64,000 nt of DNA from DATKDP01 sp035546335 (GTDB taxonomy: Bacteria > Acidobacteriota > Thermoanaerobaculia > Gp7-AA8): the NCBI GenBank assembly GCA_035546335.1, contig DATKDP010000106.1:62001-126000 (forward strand). The letters are read 5' to 3'. A program made the translations under genes and the position numbers. Below the pieces are notes generated by a model that was not told the DNA's origin, did not search any database, and saw nothing but the letters and a program-made list of their open reading frames with translations. This document shows, one piece after another, positions 54,693-63,148 of the stretch (its first letter is position 1; every line of letters starts with the position of its first letter).

Positions 54693-56423
54693 ATGGTTCG
54701 CCTCCGCTCCCTCTCCGCAATCCTTTTGGTCGTGGTCGCTATTCCCGCGGCGCTCCTGGTCCACTCGCTTCTGGCCGAACCCTCGTCGTTGAAGACCCAG
54801 CCGGTGCAGGCGGCGCTGCGCGGGATTGCCGCCCACACGATGAAGGCACACCTCCACTTTCTGGCGGACGATCTTCTCGAGGGACGGGGGACGGGCTCGC
54901 GAGGCTACGATCTCGCTTCCCTCTATGTCGCGGCAGAGCTCGAGAAGCTCGGTCTGCGGCCCGCCGGAGCCGATGGCTCGTTCTTTCAACAGGTTCCCCT
55001 CCTGCATGCCACGACCGATCAATCTCGCTCGTCGCTGAGCCTGCGGAGGGGAGAGAACAGGTCCTCTCTCACCTACGGACAGGAATACCTTCTCACGCCC
55101 GATTTCCAGCGGCAGCGGGTGGAGGTGGCAGCCCCGGTCGTTTTCGTCGGATTCGGTGTCAGCGCGCCGGAGATCGGATATGACGACTATGAGGGAGTCG
55201 ATGTCGACGGAAGAGTCGTCATGTTCCTTTCCGGTGGACCTCCTTCACTACCGATCGACGAGCGGGCTCATTTCAGCTCGAGCGCCTCGAAGGAAGGAGT
55301 GGCCGCGGCGCGGGGAGCCATCGGAACGATCACGGCGCGAGTCAGAGACGACGAGGGAGATCCCGAGCGGTCGTGGAGTCGATCGGTCCGGCAGGCGGCG
55401 ATCGGCGCGATGCGATGGATCGACGAGGATGGTTCTCCGAGGTCCACGCGTCCGGAGCTGCGTGCTCATGTCAGTGTCAACGAGAAAGGCGCCGCGGCAC
55501 TGCTGGAGGGCTCACCACTCACCGTCGCCGACCTGCGGCGCTTCCGCAAGGATGGAGGCGCACAGTCGATGGCACTGACCACGAGCATCGAGGTGACGAC
55601 CGTGAGCGATCACGCCCGGTTGACGAGCCGAAACGTTCTCGCGCTCCTCGAGGGATCGGACGAAAAACTCCGCGATGATCACGTCGTCTACTCGGCGCAT
55701 CTCGATCACATCGGCATCACGCCGCCGGTCGACGGCGATTCGATCAACAACGGCGCACTCGACAACGCGGGGGGCGTCGCCGCGTTGTTGACCATCGCAC
55801 GAGCTTTCACTGCCCTTCCGGAGCCCCCTGCGCGATCGATCCTCTTTCTCGCCGTCACGGCCGAGGAGCGGGGGCTGCGCGGATCGGACTATTTCGCCCA
55901 TCACCCGACGATCCCGATCGAGCGGATCGCCGCGAACATCAACCTCGACGGCTTTCTGATGCTCTATCCGATCTCCGATGTCATCGCGACGGGAATCGAG
56001 CATTCGACCCTTTCGGGCGACGTGGCCGTTGCCGCCGCCGAGCTCGGGCTCGAGGTCACACCCGATCCGCGCCCCGAAGAGGTCATCTTCGTGCGGAGTG
56101 ACCACTACTCCTTCGTGAGGCAGGGCATTCCCTCGATCTTCATCAGCGGGTCGACGAGAAGCAGCGATCCGACGAGGGATGCGAGCGAGGTCACGCGCGC
56201 ATGGTTTCGCGAGATCTATCACACACCGAAGGACGATCTCGACCAGCAGATCGACTACGAGACCGCAGTGAAGTTCGCACAGCTCAACTTCATGATCGGA
56301 TACGGCGTGGCGAACAAGGCACGACGCCCTGCCTGGTATCGGGGCGATTTCTTCGGTGAGATGTTCGGAAAGAGCCGTGCGACCGCGAGGCCGCCGTCAC
56401 GAACGGCGGAAGCACGAGATTGA
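54693..56423 (+). CDS. Secreted M28-family aminopeptidase with PA-like insert
   Basis: Exported zinc peptidase of 576 residues with an N-terminal signal or anchor helix (ILLVVVAIPAALLVHSLLA). Zinc ligands: His in YSAHLDHIG (about 336), Asp in ALDNAGGVAALL, the Glu-Glu pair in TAEERGLRGSDYF (about 390), Asp in ANINLDGF and His in VRSDHYSFVRQG. A PA-type insertion (VVFVGFGVSAPEIGYDDYEGVDVDGRVVMFLSGGP) lies before the metal site. Length and layout match M28 peptidases of the aminopeptidase Y/glutaminyl-cyclase type. Divergent from the rhodanese gene. Confidence 0.92.
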   Translation: MVRLRSLSAILLVVVAIPAALLVHSLLAEPSSLKTQPVQAALRGIAAHTMKAHLHFLADDLLEGRGTGSRGYDLASLYVAAELEKLGLRPAGADGSFFQQVPLLHATTDQSRSSLSLRRGENRSSLTYGQEYLLTPDFQRQRVEVAAPVVFVGFGVSAPEIGYDDYEGVDVDGRVVMFLSGGPPSLPIDERAHFSSSASKEGVAAARGAIGTITARVRDDEGDPERSWSRSVRQAAIGAMRWIDEDGSPRSTRPELRAHVSVNEKGAAALLEGSPLTVADLRRFRKDGGAQSMALTTSIEVTTVSDHARLTSRNVLALLEGSDEKLRDDHVVYSAHLDHIGITPPVDGDSINNGALDNAGGVAALLTIARAFTALPEPPARSILFLAVTAEERGLRGSDYFAHHPTIPIERIAANINLDGFLMLYPISDVIATGIEHSTLSGDVAVAAAELGLEVTPDPRPEEVIFVRSDHYSFVRQGIPSIFISGSTRSSDPTRDASEVTRAWFREIYHTPKDDLDQQIDYETAVKFAQLNFMIGYGVANKARRPAWYRGDFFGEMFGKSRATARPPSRTAEARD

Positions 56424-56486
56424 CGTAGCGAGATTCCGAATGCTGAATCGGTGAGGCATGGGCGAATCGATACGCTCCGTTGAGCG

Positions 56487-56861
56487 TCAGCGCGTCGCGA
56501 CTGCGGTGACCAGCTCTCGCACTCTCTCCGCGTCGAAGGGCTTGGCGAGAAAGTCGTCGGCACCGCACTCGGTGGCGGTGGCCCGCGTTTCCACCGAGTC
56601 GTCGCCGGTCATGATGACGATGTGAGCGCGGCTGCCGTCGGGTCGCCGGCGGAACTTCTGACAGAGGCGGAAGCCGCCGTAATAGGGGAGGATCAGATCG
56701 AGCAGAATCACGTCGTAGTCGTTCTTCTCCGCGAGCTTGATCGCTTCCTCGCCGGTCCCTGCCTCATGAACCTCGAAGCCGCTGTTGCGCAGAAAAAGGC
56801 GCAGGAGTCTGCGGATGTGAACGTCGTCATCGACGACGAGAAGTTTTCGCGGTTCGTTCAT
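56487..56861 (-). CDS. Stand-alone response regulator receiver protein
   Basis: Single receiver domain of 124 residues, no output domain. Acidic pocket Asp11-Asp12-Asp13, phospho-acceptor Asp55 in VILLDLILP, conserved Thr in IVIMTGDDS and Lys in FLAKPFDA. It lies just downstream of the flavoprotein gene (22-base gap) and may be co-transcribed. No histidine kinase is nearby. ATG 56861 fits the receiver start. Confidence 0.93.
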   Translation of the reverse strand: MNEPRKLLVVDDDVHIRRLLRLFLRNSGFEVHEAGTGEEAIKLAEKNDYDVILLDLILPYYGGFRLCQKFRRRPDGSRAHIVIMTGDDSVETRATATECGADDFLAKPFDAERVRELVTAVATR

Positions 56862-56883
56862 CTGACCTGCCCGTCTCGTCACC

Positions 56884-58086
56884 CTACAAGTTTCGTACCG
56901 GAGAGCTCCAGCGCTCGTGGAGTCTGACCAGATCGGCACTCGAGGCACGGGTTCGATCGAGAAGGAAGCGGCCGATCGCGGGCCGGCTCATCGCTCGGAG
57001 GGCCGCCTCGAGAAGGTGGGGGCGAGAGAGAAAAAAAGCCGTCCTGCGGCTCCATCCGATGCGTCCGGCAAAGAACCGGCGGTACTCGCGTGCGTAGGCC
57101 CGATCGATCCGTTTCTGCCGGGTGCTGTTCTCGAGACGTGCCAGAACGAAGGGGGCGGCCAGCAGGGCCGACTGCATTGCCATCGCCATGCCGCTCCCGG
57201 TGAGTGGATCGATCAGGCCGGCGGCATCGCCGACCATCAGAATTCCTCCACACGAGGGCTCCCGAGCGCGAAAGATCACAGGTTCGGACGAAAGAAACGA
57301 ATCCTGAGCCGGCGTATGGGAAGCGAAGAGGGCTCCCAGCGGCTGCCGTTCGTGGCCGATCTGCGAGACGAATGCCTCCCACCCTCCCTTCATCCCGGCG
57401 AGTCTGCTCGCGTGAGCCAGCCCGCAGATGTTCGTCAGCCCTCCCTCCACCGAGGAGACGCCGAGATAGCCTCGGCCGAAGGAATGGAGATCGATGACCT
57501 GCTCATCGCGGCTCGAGCGCGGATAGTAATGGCGCTTGAAACCGAAGTAACGTCGCGCCCTGTCAGAAACGAACGAGCGGCCGAGCTGGCGATCGATTCG
57601 TCCCCACCGCCCCCATGCACCGACGAGCACGGCGGCCTCGACGCGAGCGGCGGCATCACCGCGCTGAAGCTCGAGTCGTTGGATGTCCGGGGAGTGCTCG
57701 ACTCGTACTGCGCTCCATCCGTCCAACCGCAGCGCGCCCAGCTCCTCGGCGCGCGCGAGGAGCAGATCGTCGAGCGCCATACGCGAGATTCCGCGCGCCG
57801 CCGCAGGAAACTCGAATTCGAAAGGCCTCGATCCCGCGATGACGCGACATCGGGTGATGTGCGGCGCTCCGAGCACGTCGAGCTGCGGGAGTGCACCGAC
57901 CAGATCGACGATCGGAAGGGCATCCCACGAAAGGAACTCGCCGCAGAGCTTGTCGCGAGGAATGACATCGCGGTCGATGACCGCGACTGCGATACCGCGC
58001 GAGGCGAGCAGAGCAGCCAGGGTCGAGCCGGCAGGTCCTGCACCGATCACGGCGACATCGACGCGAAGGTCCGCGGTCACTTCCAC
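56884..58086 (-). CDS. FAD-dependent oxidoreductase, geranylgeranyl-reductase-like
   Basis: Flavoprotein of 400 residues with GxGxxG in VDVAVIGAGPAGSTLAALLASRG (residues 9-31), a PHBH-type acidic strand end (AVIDRDVIPRDKLCGEF), and a second FAD motif GILMVGDAAGLIDPLTGSGMAMAMQSA. It belongs to the geranylgeranyl reductase/FixC-like group, often found with methyltransferases and ketosynthases in lipid or polyketide gene clusters. It overlaps the methyltransferase gene by ten bases; the three genes form one operon. Probable role: oxidation or reduction of a carbon-carbon bond in the operon product. Confidence 0.88.
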   Translation of the reverse strand: MEVTADLRVDVAVIGAGPAGSTLAALLASRGIAVAVIDRDVIPRDKLCGEFLSWDALPIVDLVGALPQLDVLGAPHITRCRVIAGSRPFEFEFPAAARGISRMALDDLLLARAEELGALRLDGWSAVRVEHSPDIQRLELQRGDAAARVEAAVLVGAWGRWGRIDRQLGRSFVSDRARRYFGFKRHYYPRSSRDEQVIDLHSFGRGYLGVSSVEGGLTNICGLAHASRLAGMKGGWEAFVSQIGHERQPLGALFASHTPAQDSFLSSEPVIFRAREPSCGGILMVGDAAGLIDPLTGSGMAMAMQSALLAAPFVLARLENSTRQKRIDRAYAREYRRFFAGRIGWSRRTAFFLSRPHLLEAALRAMSRPAIGRFLLDRTRASSADLVRLHERWSSPVRNL

Positions 58087-58751
58087 AGAAGCAGTCCGAA
58101 GCGGTAGGGCCAGAGGCGAATTACTTTCGAGCGAGAGGCTACGGTCCTGCGCGCGATGTCACTCGCCTCCTGCGTCGTGAATCCGCGCAGAACCGATGCC
58201 GGGGCATCGAAGCGGGTGATCGTACCGACCAGGCGCAGCATGCCCAGCAGGCGGACGACGAGCAGCGGAACCAAGTGGCGTCTCGTGTCGTTCACTACGA
58301 CTCCCCGTTTCGACACGCGAAGCGACTCATCGAGGAGACTGACGTTCTGCTCCGGCGTGAAGTGATGAAAGAAGTGCGCGGAGGTGATCAGATCGACGGA
58401 GCCGTCCCGAAACGGCAGGTGCAGGGCATCACCGACGATGCGATCGACCGCAGCTCCGCCCAGCTCCCGGCCATAGAGGAGATGCTCGAGCTTCACGTCC
58501 AGACCAATACGCCGGATTGGTCCGTCGCGAAGCGAGGCGAGCAGATCGGATGTGCCCGTGCCCAGGTCGAGAATCGTTTCGGGTGGCGGGTTGCCGAAAG
58601 CTCGGAGGAGCCGGCGGTAGACGGCGATTCCGCCCATCCAGCGGTTGAATCTCCGGAGGTCGCGCAGCGAGCGAAGCGTTTCTCGCCGAGGAGCATCGAC
58701 CGCATCGAGCATCTCTTCGGTGTCGACGCGGAGAGGAACGAACAAGGGCAC
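58077..58751 (-). CDS. Class I SAM-dependent methyltransferase
   Basis: Methyltransferase of 224 residues. Motif I is ILDLGTGTSDLLASL, motif II IGLDVK, motif IV VDLITSAHFFHHF followed by LLDESLRVSKRGVVVND. It resembles UbiE/MenG-like enzymes that often accompany such flavoproteins. Start ATG 58751 is ten bases after the ketosynthase stop, and its end overlaps the flavoprotein start. Substrate is presumably the ketosynthase product. Confidence 0.88.
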   Translation of the reverse strand: MPLFVPLRVDTEEMLDAVDAPRRETLRSLRDLRRFNRWMGGIAVYRRLLRAFGNPPPETILDLGTGTSDLLASLRDGPIRRIGLDVKLEHLLYGRELGGAAVDRIVGDALHLPFRDGSVDLITSAHFFHHFTPEQNVSLLDESLRVSKRGVVVNDTRRHLVPLLVVRLLGMLRLVGTITRFDAPASVLRGFTTQEASDIARRTVASRSKVIRLWPYRFGLLLWK

Positions 58752-58761
58752 GTCGCCTCCT

Positions 58762-60021
58762 TCACCGTGGCTCGATGCTCTTGAGCACGAGCGCGGAGTT
58801 CTTCGAGCCGAAGGCGATGGTGTTGCAGACGGCGGTGTCGACCGAAGCGCGTCGTCCGATCTCGGGCACGTAATCGAGATCGCACTCGGGGTCGAAGGTC
58901 TCGAGATTGATCGTCGGTGGAAGGATGCCGTCGCGGAAAGCCATCAGCGTCGCAGCCACACCCGCAGCTCCGCATGCTCCCTGCGGATGTCCGATCATCG
59001 ATTTGGTTGCCGATCCTGGGAGTGATCGCGCATGCCCGCCGAAGGCGAGCTTCACGGCCCTCGTCTCGATTCGATCGTTCAGATCGGTCGACGTCCCGTG
59101 ATAGTTGATGTAGCCGACGCGCTGCGGATCGATCCCCGCTTCCCGCATGGCGAGCTTCATCGCGCGAGCAGGCTCCTCTCCCGATTCCTCGAGGCGCACG
59201 CGATGGTGTGCGTCGCACGTCGAACCGTATCCGGCGATCTCGGCATAGATGTGCGCACCCCGCCGTCTCGCAGTCTCTTCCCTCTCCATCACGAACATCC
59301 ACGATCCCTCGGAGAGGACGAAGCCGTCGCGGTCCCGGGCGAACGGGCGCGACGCCGCTTCAGGACTGTCGTTGAACGAAGTCGAGACGATCCTCATGAT
59401 GCAGAAGCCGGTCATCACCCCTTCAGTGATCGTCGAATCGGCTCCTCCTGCGAGGATGTAGTCGGCGACTCCGAGCTTCAGATTCCGAAACGCGTAGCCG
59501 ATCGCGTCGGTCGACGACGTGCATCCGGTCGAGATCAGATGCGAAAACCCGTGAAGGTCCCACACCATCGAGATCTCGGAGGCGATCGTTCCGATCGTGC
59601 CCGAGGGGATCGAATAGACAGAGGCCTGTTTTGCTCGACCCGCGTACCAAAGCTCGTACATCCGCTCGCTGAACTCGACGGCGCCTCCGCCCGACCCGAG
59701 GAGCACGCCGAAGGCGCGCCGCTCTTCGAGATCGAGTGCGCGAGGATCGAGCAGGGCATCGCGCAGTGCTTCGTCGCAGGCGGCGATGGCCATCGGGACG
59801 ACCCGCGAGACGTGCTTCAGATTCTTCGAATCGACCCATCCATTCGGGTCGAACTCGGTGATCTCTCCGGCGATCCGGCAGGTGAGCCCCGCCGTATCGA
59901 ATTGAGAAATGCGGCGGATTCCCGACTTTCCGTTCGCAAGGGCGGAGAAGTAATTCTCCCGACCGATCCCGTTGGGGCTGACAGCGCCAACACCGGTGAT
60001 GACGATTCTGCCGTTGTCCAT
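58762..60021 (-). CDS. Beta-ketoacyl-ACP synthase II-like (FabF-like) condensing enzyme
   Basis: Thiolase-fold enzyme of 419 residues. Catalytic triad: Cys167 in ISTGCTSSTDAIG, His308 in INYHGTSTDLND and His345 in KSMIGHPQGACG. It starts RIVITGVGAVSPNGIGRENY. The Thr next to the active Cys (GCTSS rather than ACA.S) and a setting without other fab genes suggest a specialised ketosynthase instead of housekeeping FabF. First gene of the operon with methyltransferase and flavoprotein. ATG 60021 was preferred to an upstream in-frame ATG at 60054. Confidence 0.9.
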   Translation of the reverse strand: MDNGRIVITGVGAVSPNGIGRENYFSALANGKSGIRRISQFDTAGLTCRIAGEITEFDPNGWVDSKNLKHVSRVVPMAIAACDEALRDALLDPRALDLEERRAFGVLLGSGGGAVEFSERMYELWYAGRAKQASVYSIPSGTIGTIASEISMVWDLHGFSHLISTGCTSSTDAIGYAFRNLKLGVADYILAGGADSTITEGVMTGFCIMRIVSTSFNDSPEAASRPFARDRDGFVLSEGSWMFVMEREETARRRGAHIYAEIAGYGSTCDAHHRVRLEESGEEPARAMKLAMREAGIDPQRVGYINYHGTSTDLNDRIETRAVKLAFGGHARSLPGSATKSMIGHPQGACGAAGVAATLMAFRDGILPPTINLETFDPECDLDYVPEIGRRASVDTAVCNTIAFGSKNSALVLKSIEPR

Positions 60022-60117
60022 GTCCTGGGCTGTACCGCGGCGTGATGGTACCATCTCTTTCGGTTGCGGTGACGGCAGCAGACGGCACAGCGTCCGCCGG
60101 CCGCAGAGGTGATATCG

Positions 60118-60882
60118 ATGTCGAAGATGAGTCGAGGAAGCCTTGCGTTCGCTGCGGTCGTTCTTTGTCTCGGGTCTTCGGGTCCCGCCGCGGCGTCGGA
60201 CGCCGCTCCGGCGAAGGAGGTCGCCGCGCGGGCGATTGGTACGATGGCCGGCCCCGCATGGGATTCGGCGCGCTATCTTTCGTTCACCTTCAATGTCGAG
60301 CGGGACGGAAAGGTCGTCGTTTCATTTCCGCAGAGTTGGGACCGGGAGACGGGTCGCTACAAGGTCAGCGGAAAAACGAACGACGGTCACCAGTTCGTCA
60401 TCGTTCTCGACGTGAATACGCGCCAGGGAAACGTGCTCGTCGACGGGGAGGTCCCTGCGGATTCCGCGGCGTGGCTGGAGCGCGGCTACCGGCGGTTCAT
60501 CAATGACACGTACTGGTTGCTCATGCCGCTGAAGATGCTCGATCCGGGAACCCATCTCGAGCCGGCGGGAGCTCGAACCGATGAATGTGGCCGGACCTGG
60601 GATGTGGTGAAACTGACTTTCGACGAGGGCATCGGACTCACTCCGAAGGATCAGTACTGGCCGTGGGTCAATCGCGATACGGGACTGGTCGACCGGTGGG
60701 ACATGCTGCTGCAGGGATCGAAGCCGGGCGACGAACCGAGCCCTGTTCATTTTCACCGGTACGAACGGTTCGGCGGGCTGCTCCTGTCGACCGTCCGAGT
60801 CACTCAAAGCGGCCGCATTCTTCTCGGCGACATCGTCGTATCTTCCTCGGTCCCGCCCGGCGCGTTCGAGTTGAAGCCGTGA
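60118..60882 (+). CDS. Secreted protein of unknown function
   Basis: Exported protein of 254 residues with a signal peptide ending GPAAAS. The mature part is beta-rich: YLSFTFNVERDGKVVVSFPQSWDRETGRYKV, then DVNTRQGNVLVDG, KMLDPGTHLEPAG and a C-terminal VRVTQSGRILLGDIVVSS. The layout suggests a lipid-binding beta-structure (LolA/outer-membrane-lipoprotein-sorting-like), but I cannot assign a family firmly. ATG 60118 follows GAGGTG. Divergent from the ketosynthase operon. Confidence 0.65.
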   Translation: MSKMSRGSLAFAAVVLCLGSSGPAAASDAAPAKEVAARAIGTMAGPAWDSARYLSFTFNVERDGKVVVSFPQSWDRETGRYKVSGKTNDGHQFVIVLDVNTRQGNVLVDGEVPADSAAWLERGYRRFINDTYWLLMPLKMLDPGTHLEPAGARTDECGRTWDVVKLTFDEGIGLTPKDQYWPWVNRDTGLVDRWDMLLQGSKPGDEPSPVHFHRYERFGGLLLSTVRVTQSGRILLGDIVVSSSVPPGAFELKP

Positions 60883-60892
60883 GGAGAAACAA

Positions 60893-61019
60893 TCGCAGAT
60901 AGCAGATGGCAGATGGCAGATGGAGAGGCAGATTGCAGATGGCAGAGGGTAGATGGCAGACCCTCTGCCGTCTACCCTCTGCCTTCTACCCTCTGCCTTC
61001 TGCCTTCTGCCCTCTACCT
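60893..61019. repeat. Self-complementary GCAGATGGC tract
   Basis: GCAGATGGCAGATGG units (60894-60975) are answered by CTGCCGTCTACCCTCTGCC units (60977-61016), with the centre near 60970. It lies between convergent genes. Confidence 0.75.
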
Positions 61020-62045
61020 TCAGGAGCGGTAGCGCGCCGTCGCCAGCTCGACGATCTCGTTGATGGTCTGGATGTAGCTCCTGCCGCTGTCGCGTGCGGC
61101 CATGCAGAATTCCGCCGATGATGAGAGCCATGGATTCGGATTGGCTTCGATGACGTATGGTTTGCCGTCGTCGGTGACGCGGATGTCGATCCGGCCGTAG
61201 TCGCGAAGCTCGAGCGCCTGATAGGCGGTGACGGCAACCTGCTGAATCGTGGTCATCAGCTCTTCGGGCATGCCGCTGGCGATCGCCGAACGGGTCTTTC
61301 GATAGGCTTCGGTATTCCGCTCGAACTTCACGTCGTAGCCGGCGATTTTCGGCATCCCATCAGGAAGGAAGGAGAAATCGAGCTCGACGAGCGGAAGCGC
61401 CTCCGGTTTGTCGTTGCCGATCACCGCGGCATAGATCTCCCGCCCGTCGATGTACTCCTCGATGAGAGCTGGAGCGTCGAACTCGTCGTGGATGTAGTGA
61501 ATTCTTTCCATCAGCTCCTTGACGCTGGTGACGACCGATCCGCGATCGATTCCGATCGAGCCGTCCTCGGAGGTCGGTTTGACGATGAGCGGGAACTGAA
61601 TGTCCTGCGCGTGATCGAGCTTTCCACGATAGGAGACGGCGAAGAAGGGGGTGAGCAGGCCGTGAAAGCGGACGACTTTCTTGGCGACGACCTTGTCCTG
61701 GCCGAGATGGAGGGCACGTGGTCCCGAGCCGGTGTAGCGCTTGCCGAGGAGATCGAGGAAGGCGGCGACGTTGAGGTCCTTGGTGTCGTCCCCGCCGTAC
61801 GATTCGACCAGATTGAAGATCAGATCCTCTTTCGTTCGCGCGAGGGCGAGAAGGGTCGGCTCGCGGCCGTCGAGCTCGTGATAGGTGACCTCGTGTCCGA
61901 GCTTGGTGAGCGCATTGAAGATTTCCTCTCGGTCCAGCTTCGGCGGACGCCTCGGCGTTTTTCGTTGCCCGTTCTCTTCTTCTGCTGCGGCACCGGGGTA
62001 GTCTTCGGTGCCTTCCCATCGGTCGTAGAGAATCGTGATCTTCAT
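61020..62045 (-). CDS. ATP-grasp ligase, D-Ala-D-Ala ligase-like
   Basis: Cytoplasmic ATP-dependent ligase of 341 residues. The N-terminal domain (ITILYDRWEGTEDYPG, HEVTYHELDG, DLIFNLVESYGGDD) and LLGKRYTGSGPRAL match D-alanine-D-alanine ligases, as do FPLIVKPTSEDGSIGI, PALIEEYIDGREIYAAVIGND and the metal site RIDIRVTDDGKPYVIEANPNPWL. The substrate may differ from D-Ala: this type is often paired with the zinc metallopeptidase that sits 17 bases upstream here. A peptide or amino-acid ligase is inferred. Confidence 0.88.
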   Translation of the reverse strand: MKITILYDRWEGTEDYPGAAAEEENGQRKTPRRPPKLDREEIFNALTKLGHEVTYHELDGREPTLLALARTKEDLIFNLVESYGGDDTKDLNVAAFLDLLGKRYTGSGPRALHLGQDKVVAKKVVRFHGLLTPFFAVSYRGKLDHAQDIQFPLIVKPTSEDGSIGIDRGSVVTSVKELMERIHYIHDEFDAPALIEEYIDGREIYAAVIGNDKPEALPLVELDFSFLPDGMPKIAGYDVKFERNTEAYRKTRSAIASGMPEELMTTIQQVAVTAYQALELRDYGRIDIRVTDDGKPYVIEANPNPWLSSSAEFCMAARDSGRSYIQTINEIVELATARYRS

Positions 62046-62061
62046 CGTTCGGTCATCACTC

Positions 62062-63078
62062 TCATGGATTCACGAACCTCCCTCTCGTAAGATAGTTCAT
62101 CGCGAGCGTCGTTGCATACGCGGTCAGCTCGATCAACTGTCTCTCCTCCTTGCCGCGCTCGACCTGCAGGCTCTGTTCGGTCGCGCGCTGCTCGATCGCT
62201 TCGATCAGCACTTTGACCAGAGAACGCCGGACGCCGGTCCAGTAGGTGACCTTGTCCACGATGCTCTTGCGATGCCGGGCGATCACTTCCGCCGCAGGAC
62301 GGAAGTTGTTCGCGTCGGGACCTTCGACGTTGAAGATGTCGGCGAGATCAGTGTCGAGGGGAAGCTCGTTGATGGCCGCCGTCTCGTCGGGCTGATTTTC
62401 GCGGTAGAACTGCTCGACTGTCGCTTCCATCTCCTCGACCGTGAAATCGATCTCTCCGAGAGGGCGCACGGGTTCACGCCCGGCGACTTCCTTCGCGATG
62501 CGGTCGACATAGAGGAGCTTGGTGAGAGCCGGCCAGCCGGCGTACTTCTTTCGCCAGTTGCTGCGCGGCGTCAGCCAGACAGCGAACGTTTCCGCGAAGT
62601 CCTCGTCGGGGTGCTTCTGGGCATACCATCCGGCGATGTGACGAACGAAGCGCTTGGAGAAGGGGATGGGGGTGTATTCGTCGCGATAGGCCCGCCGGAA
62701 CGGCCCGAAGAGCCGGTGCCATTCGAGCGTTTTGTAGAGCTCGTAGGCGTAATTGAATGCGTGCCCCGCCTCGTGTCGCATGTACATCATGATCTCGCCC
62801 TCGTCCTCGATGTCGTTGATCGCCTGTTCGATGGCACCCAGGCGGCGGTCGGTGAGGTAGAACGGCACTCCGATGACCGGCTCCTCCGAAGGGCAGCCCC
62901 ACTGGTCGGTCAGATAGAACGCGGGACGGAAATGGCTGAGCCCTTTCGCCTCGATCTCCGCATAGAGACGCCGGATGTACTCTTCGACGGGCGAGCCTTC
63001 GATCTTCAGCCCGAGCTGGCTGATCGGCTTTCTGAGTACTTCCTCCCCCTCGGGAGGGGTCTTCTCGAACGCTCTCAT
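62062..63078 (-). CDS. Putative zinc-dependent peptidase (HExxH)
   Basis: Protein of 338 residues with HEAGHAFNYAYELYK (His102, Glu103, His106) and a likely third ligand in DEDFAETFAVWLTPRSNWRKKY. It resembles proteins annotated as putative zinc-binding metallopeptidase in Acidobacteriota and cyanobacteria. No signal peptide from ATG 63078; the open frame upstream is basic and unlike the family. It precedes the ATP-grasp gene by 17 bases in one operon. The pairing of a peptidase with a D-Ala-D-Ala-like ligase suggests a small peptide product. Confidence 0.78.
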   Translation of the reverse strand: MRAFEKTPPEGEEVLRKPISQLGLKIEGSPVEEYIRRLYAEIEAKGLSHFRPAFYLTDQWGCPSEEPVIGVPFYLTDRRLGAIEQAINDIEDEGEIMMYMRHEAGHAFNYAYELYKTLEWHRLFGPFRRAYRDEYTPIPFSKRFVRHIAGWYAQKHPDEDFAETFAVWLTPRSNWRKKYAGWPALTKLLYVDRIAKEVAGREPVRPLGEIDFTVEEMEATVEQFYRENQPDETAAINELPLDTDLADIFNVEGPDANNFRPAAEVIARHRKSIVDKVTYWTGVRRSLVKVLIEAIEQRATEQSLQVERGKEERQLIELTAYATTLAMNYLTRGRFVNP

Positions 63079-63148
63079 GGCCACTGCGATGAGCAACACG
63101 GCTGCCAGTGGTCGGGACCGGCAGCGACTTCGATCTTCGAGGCGATCC

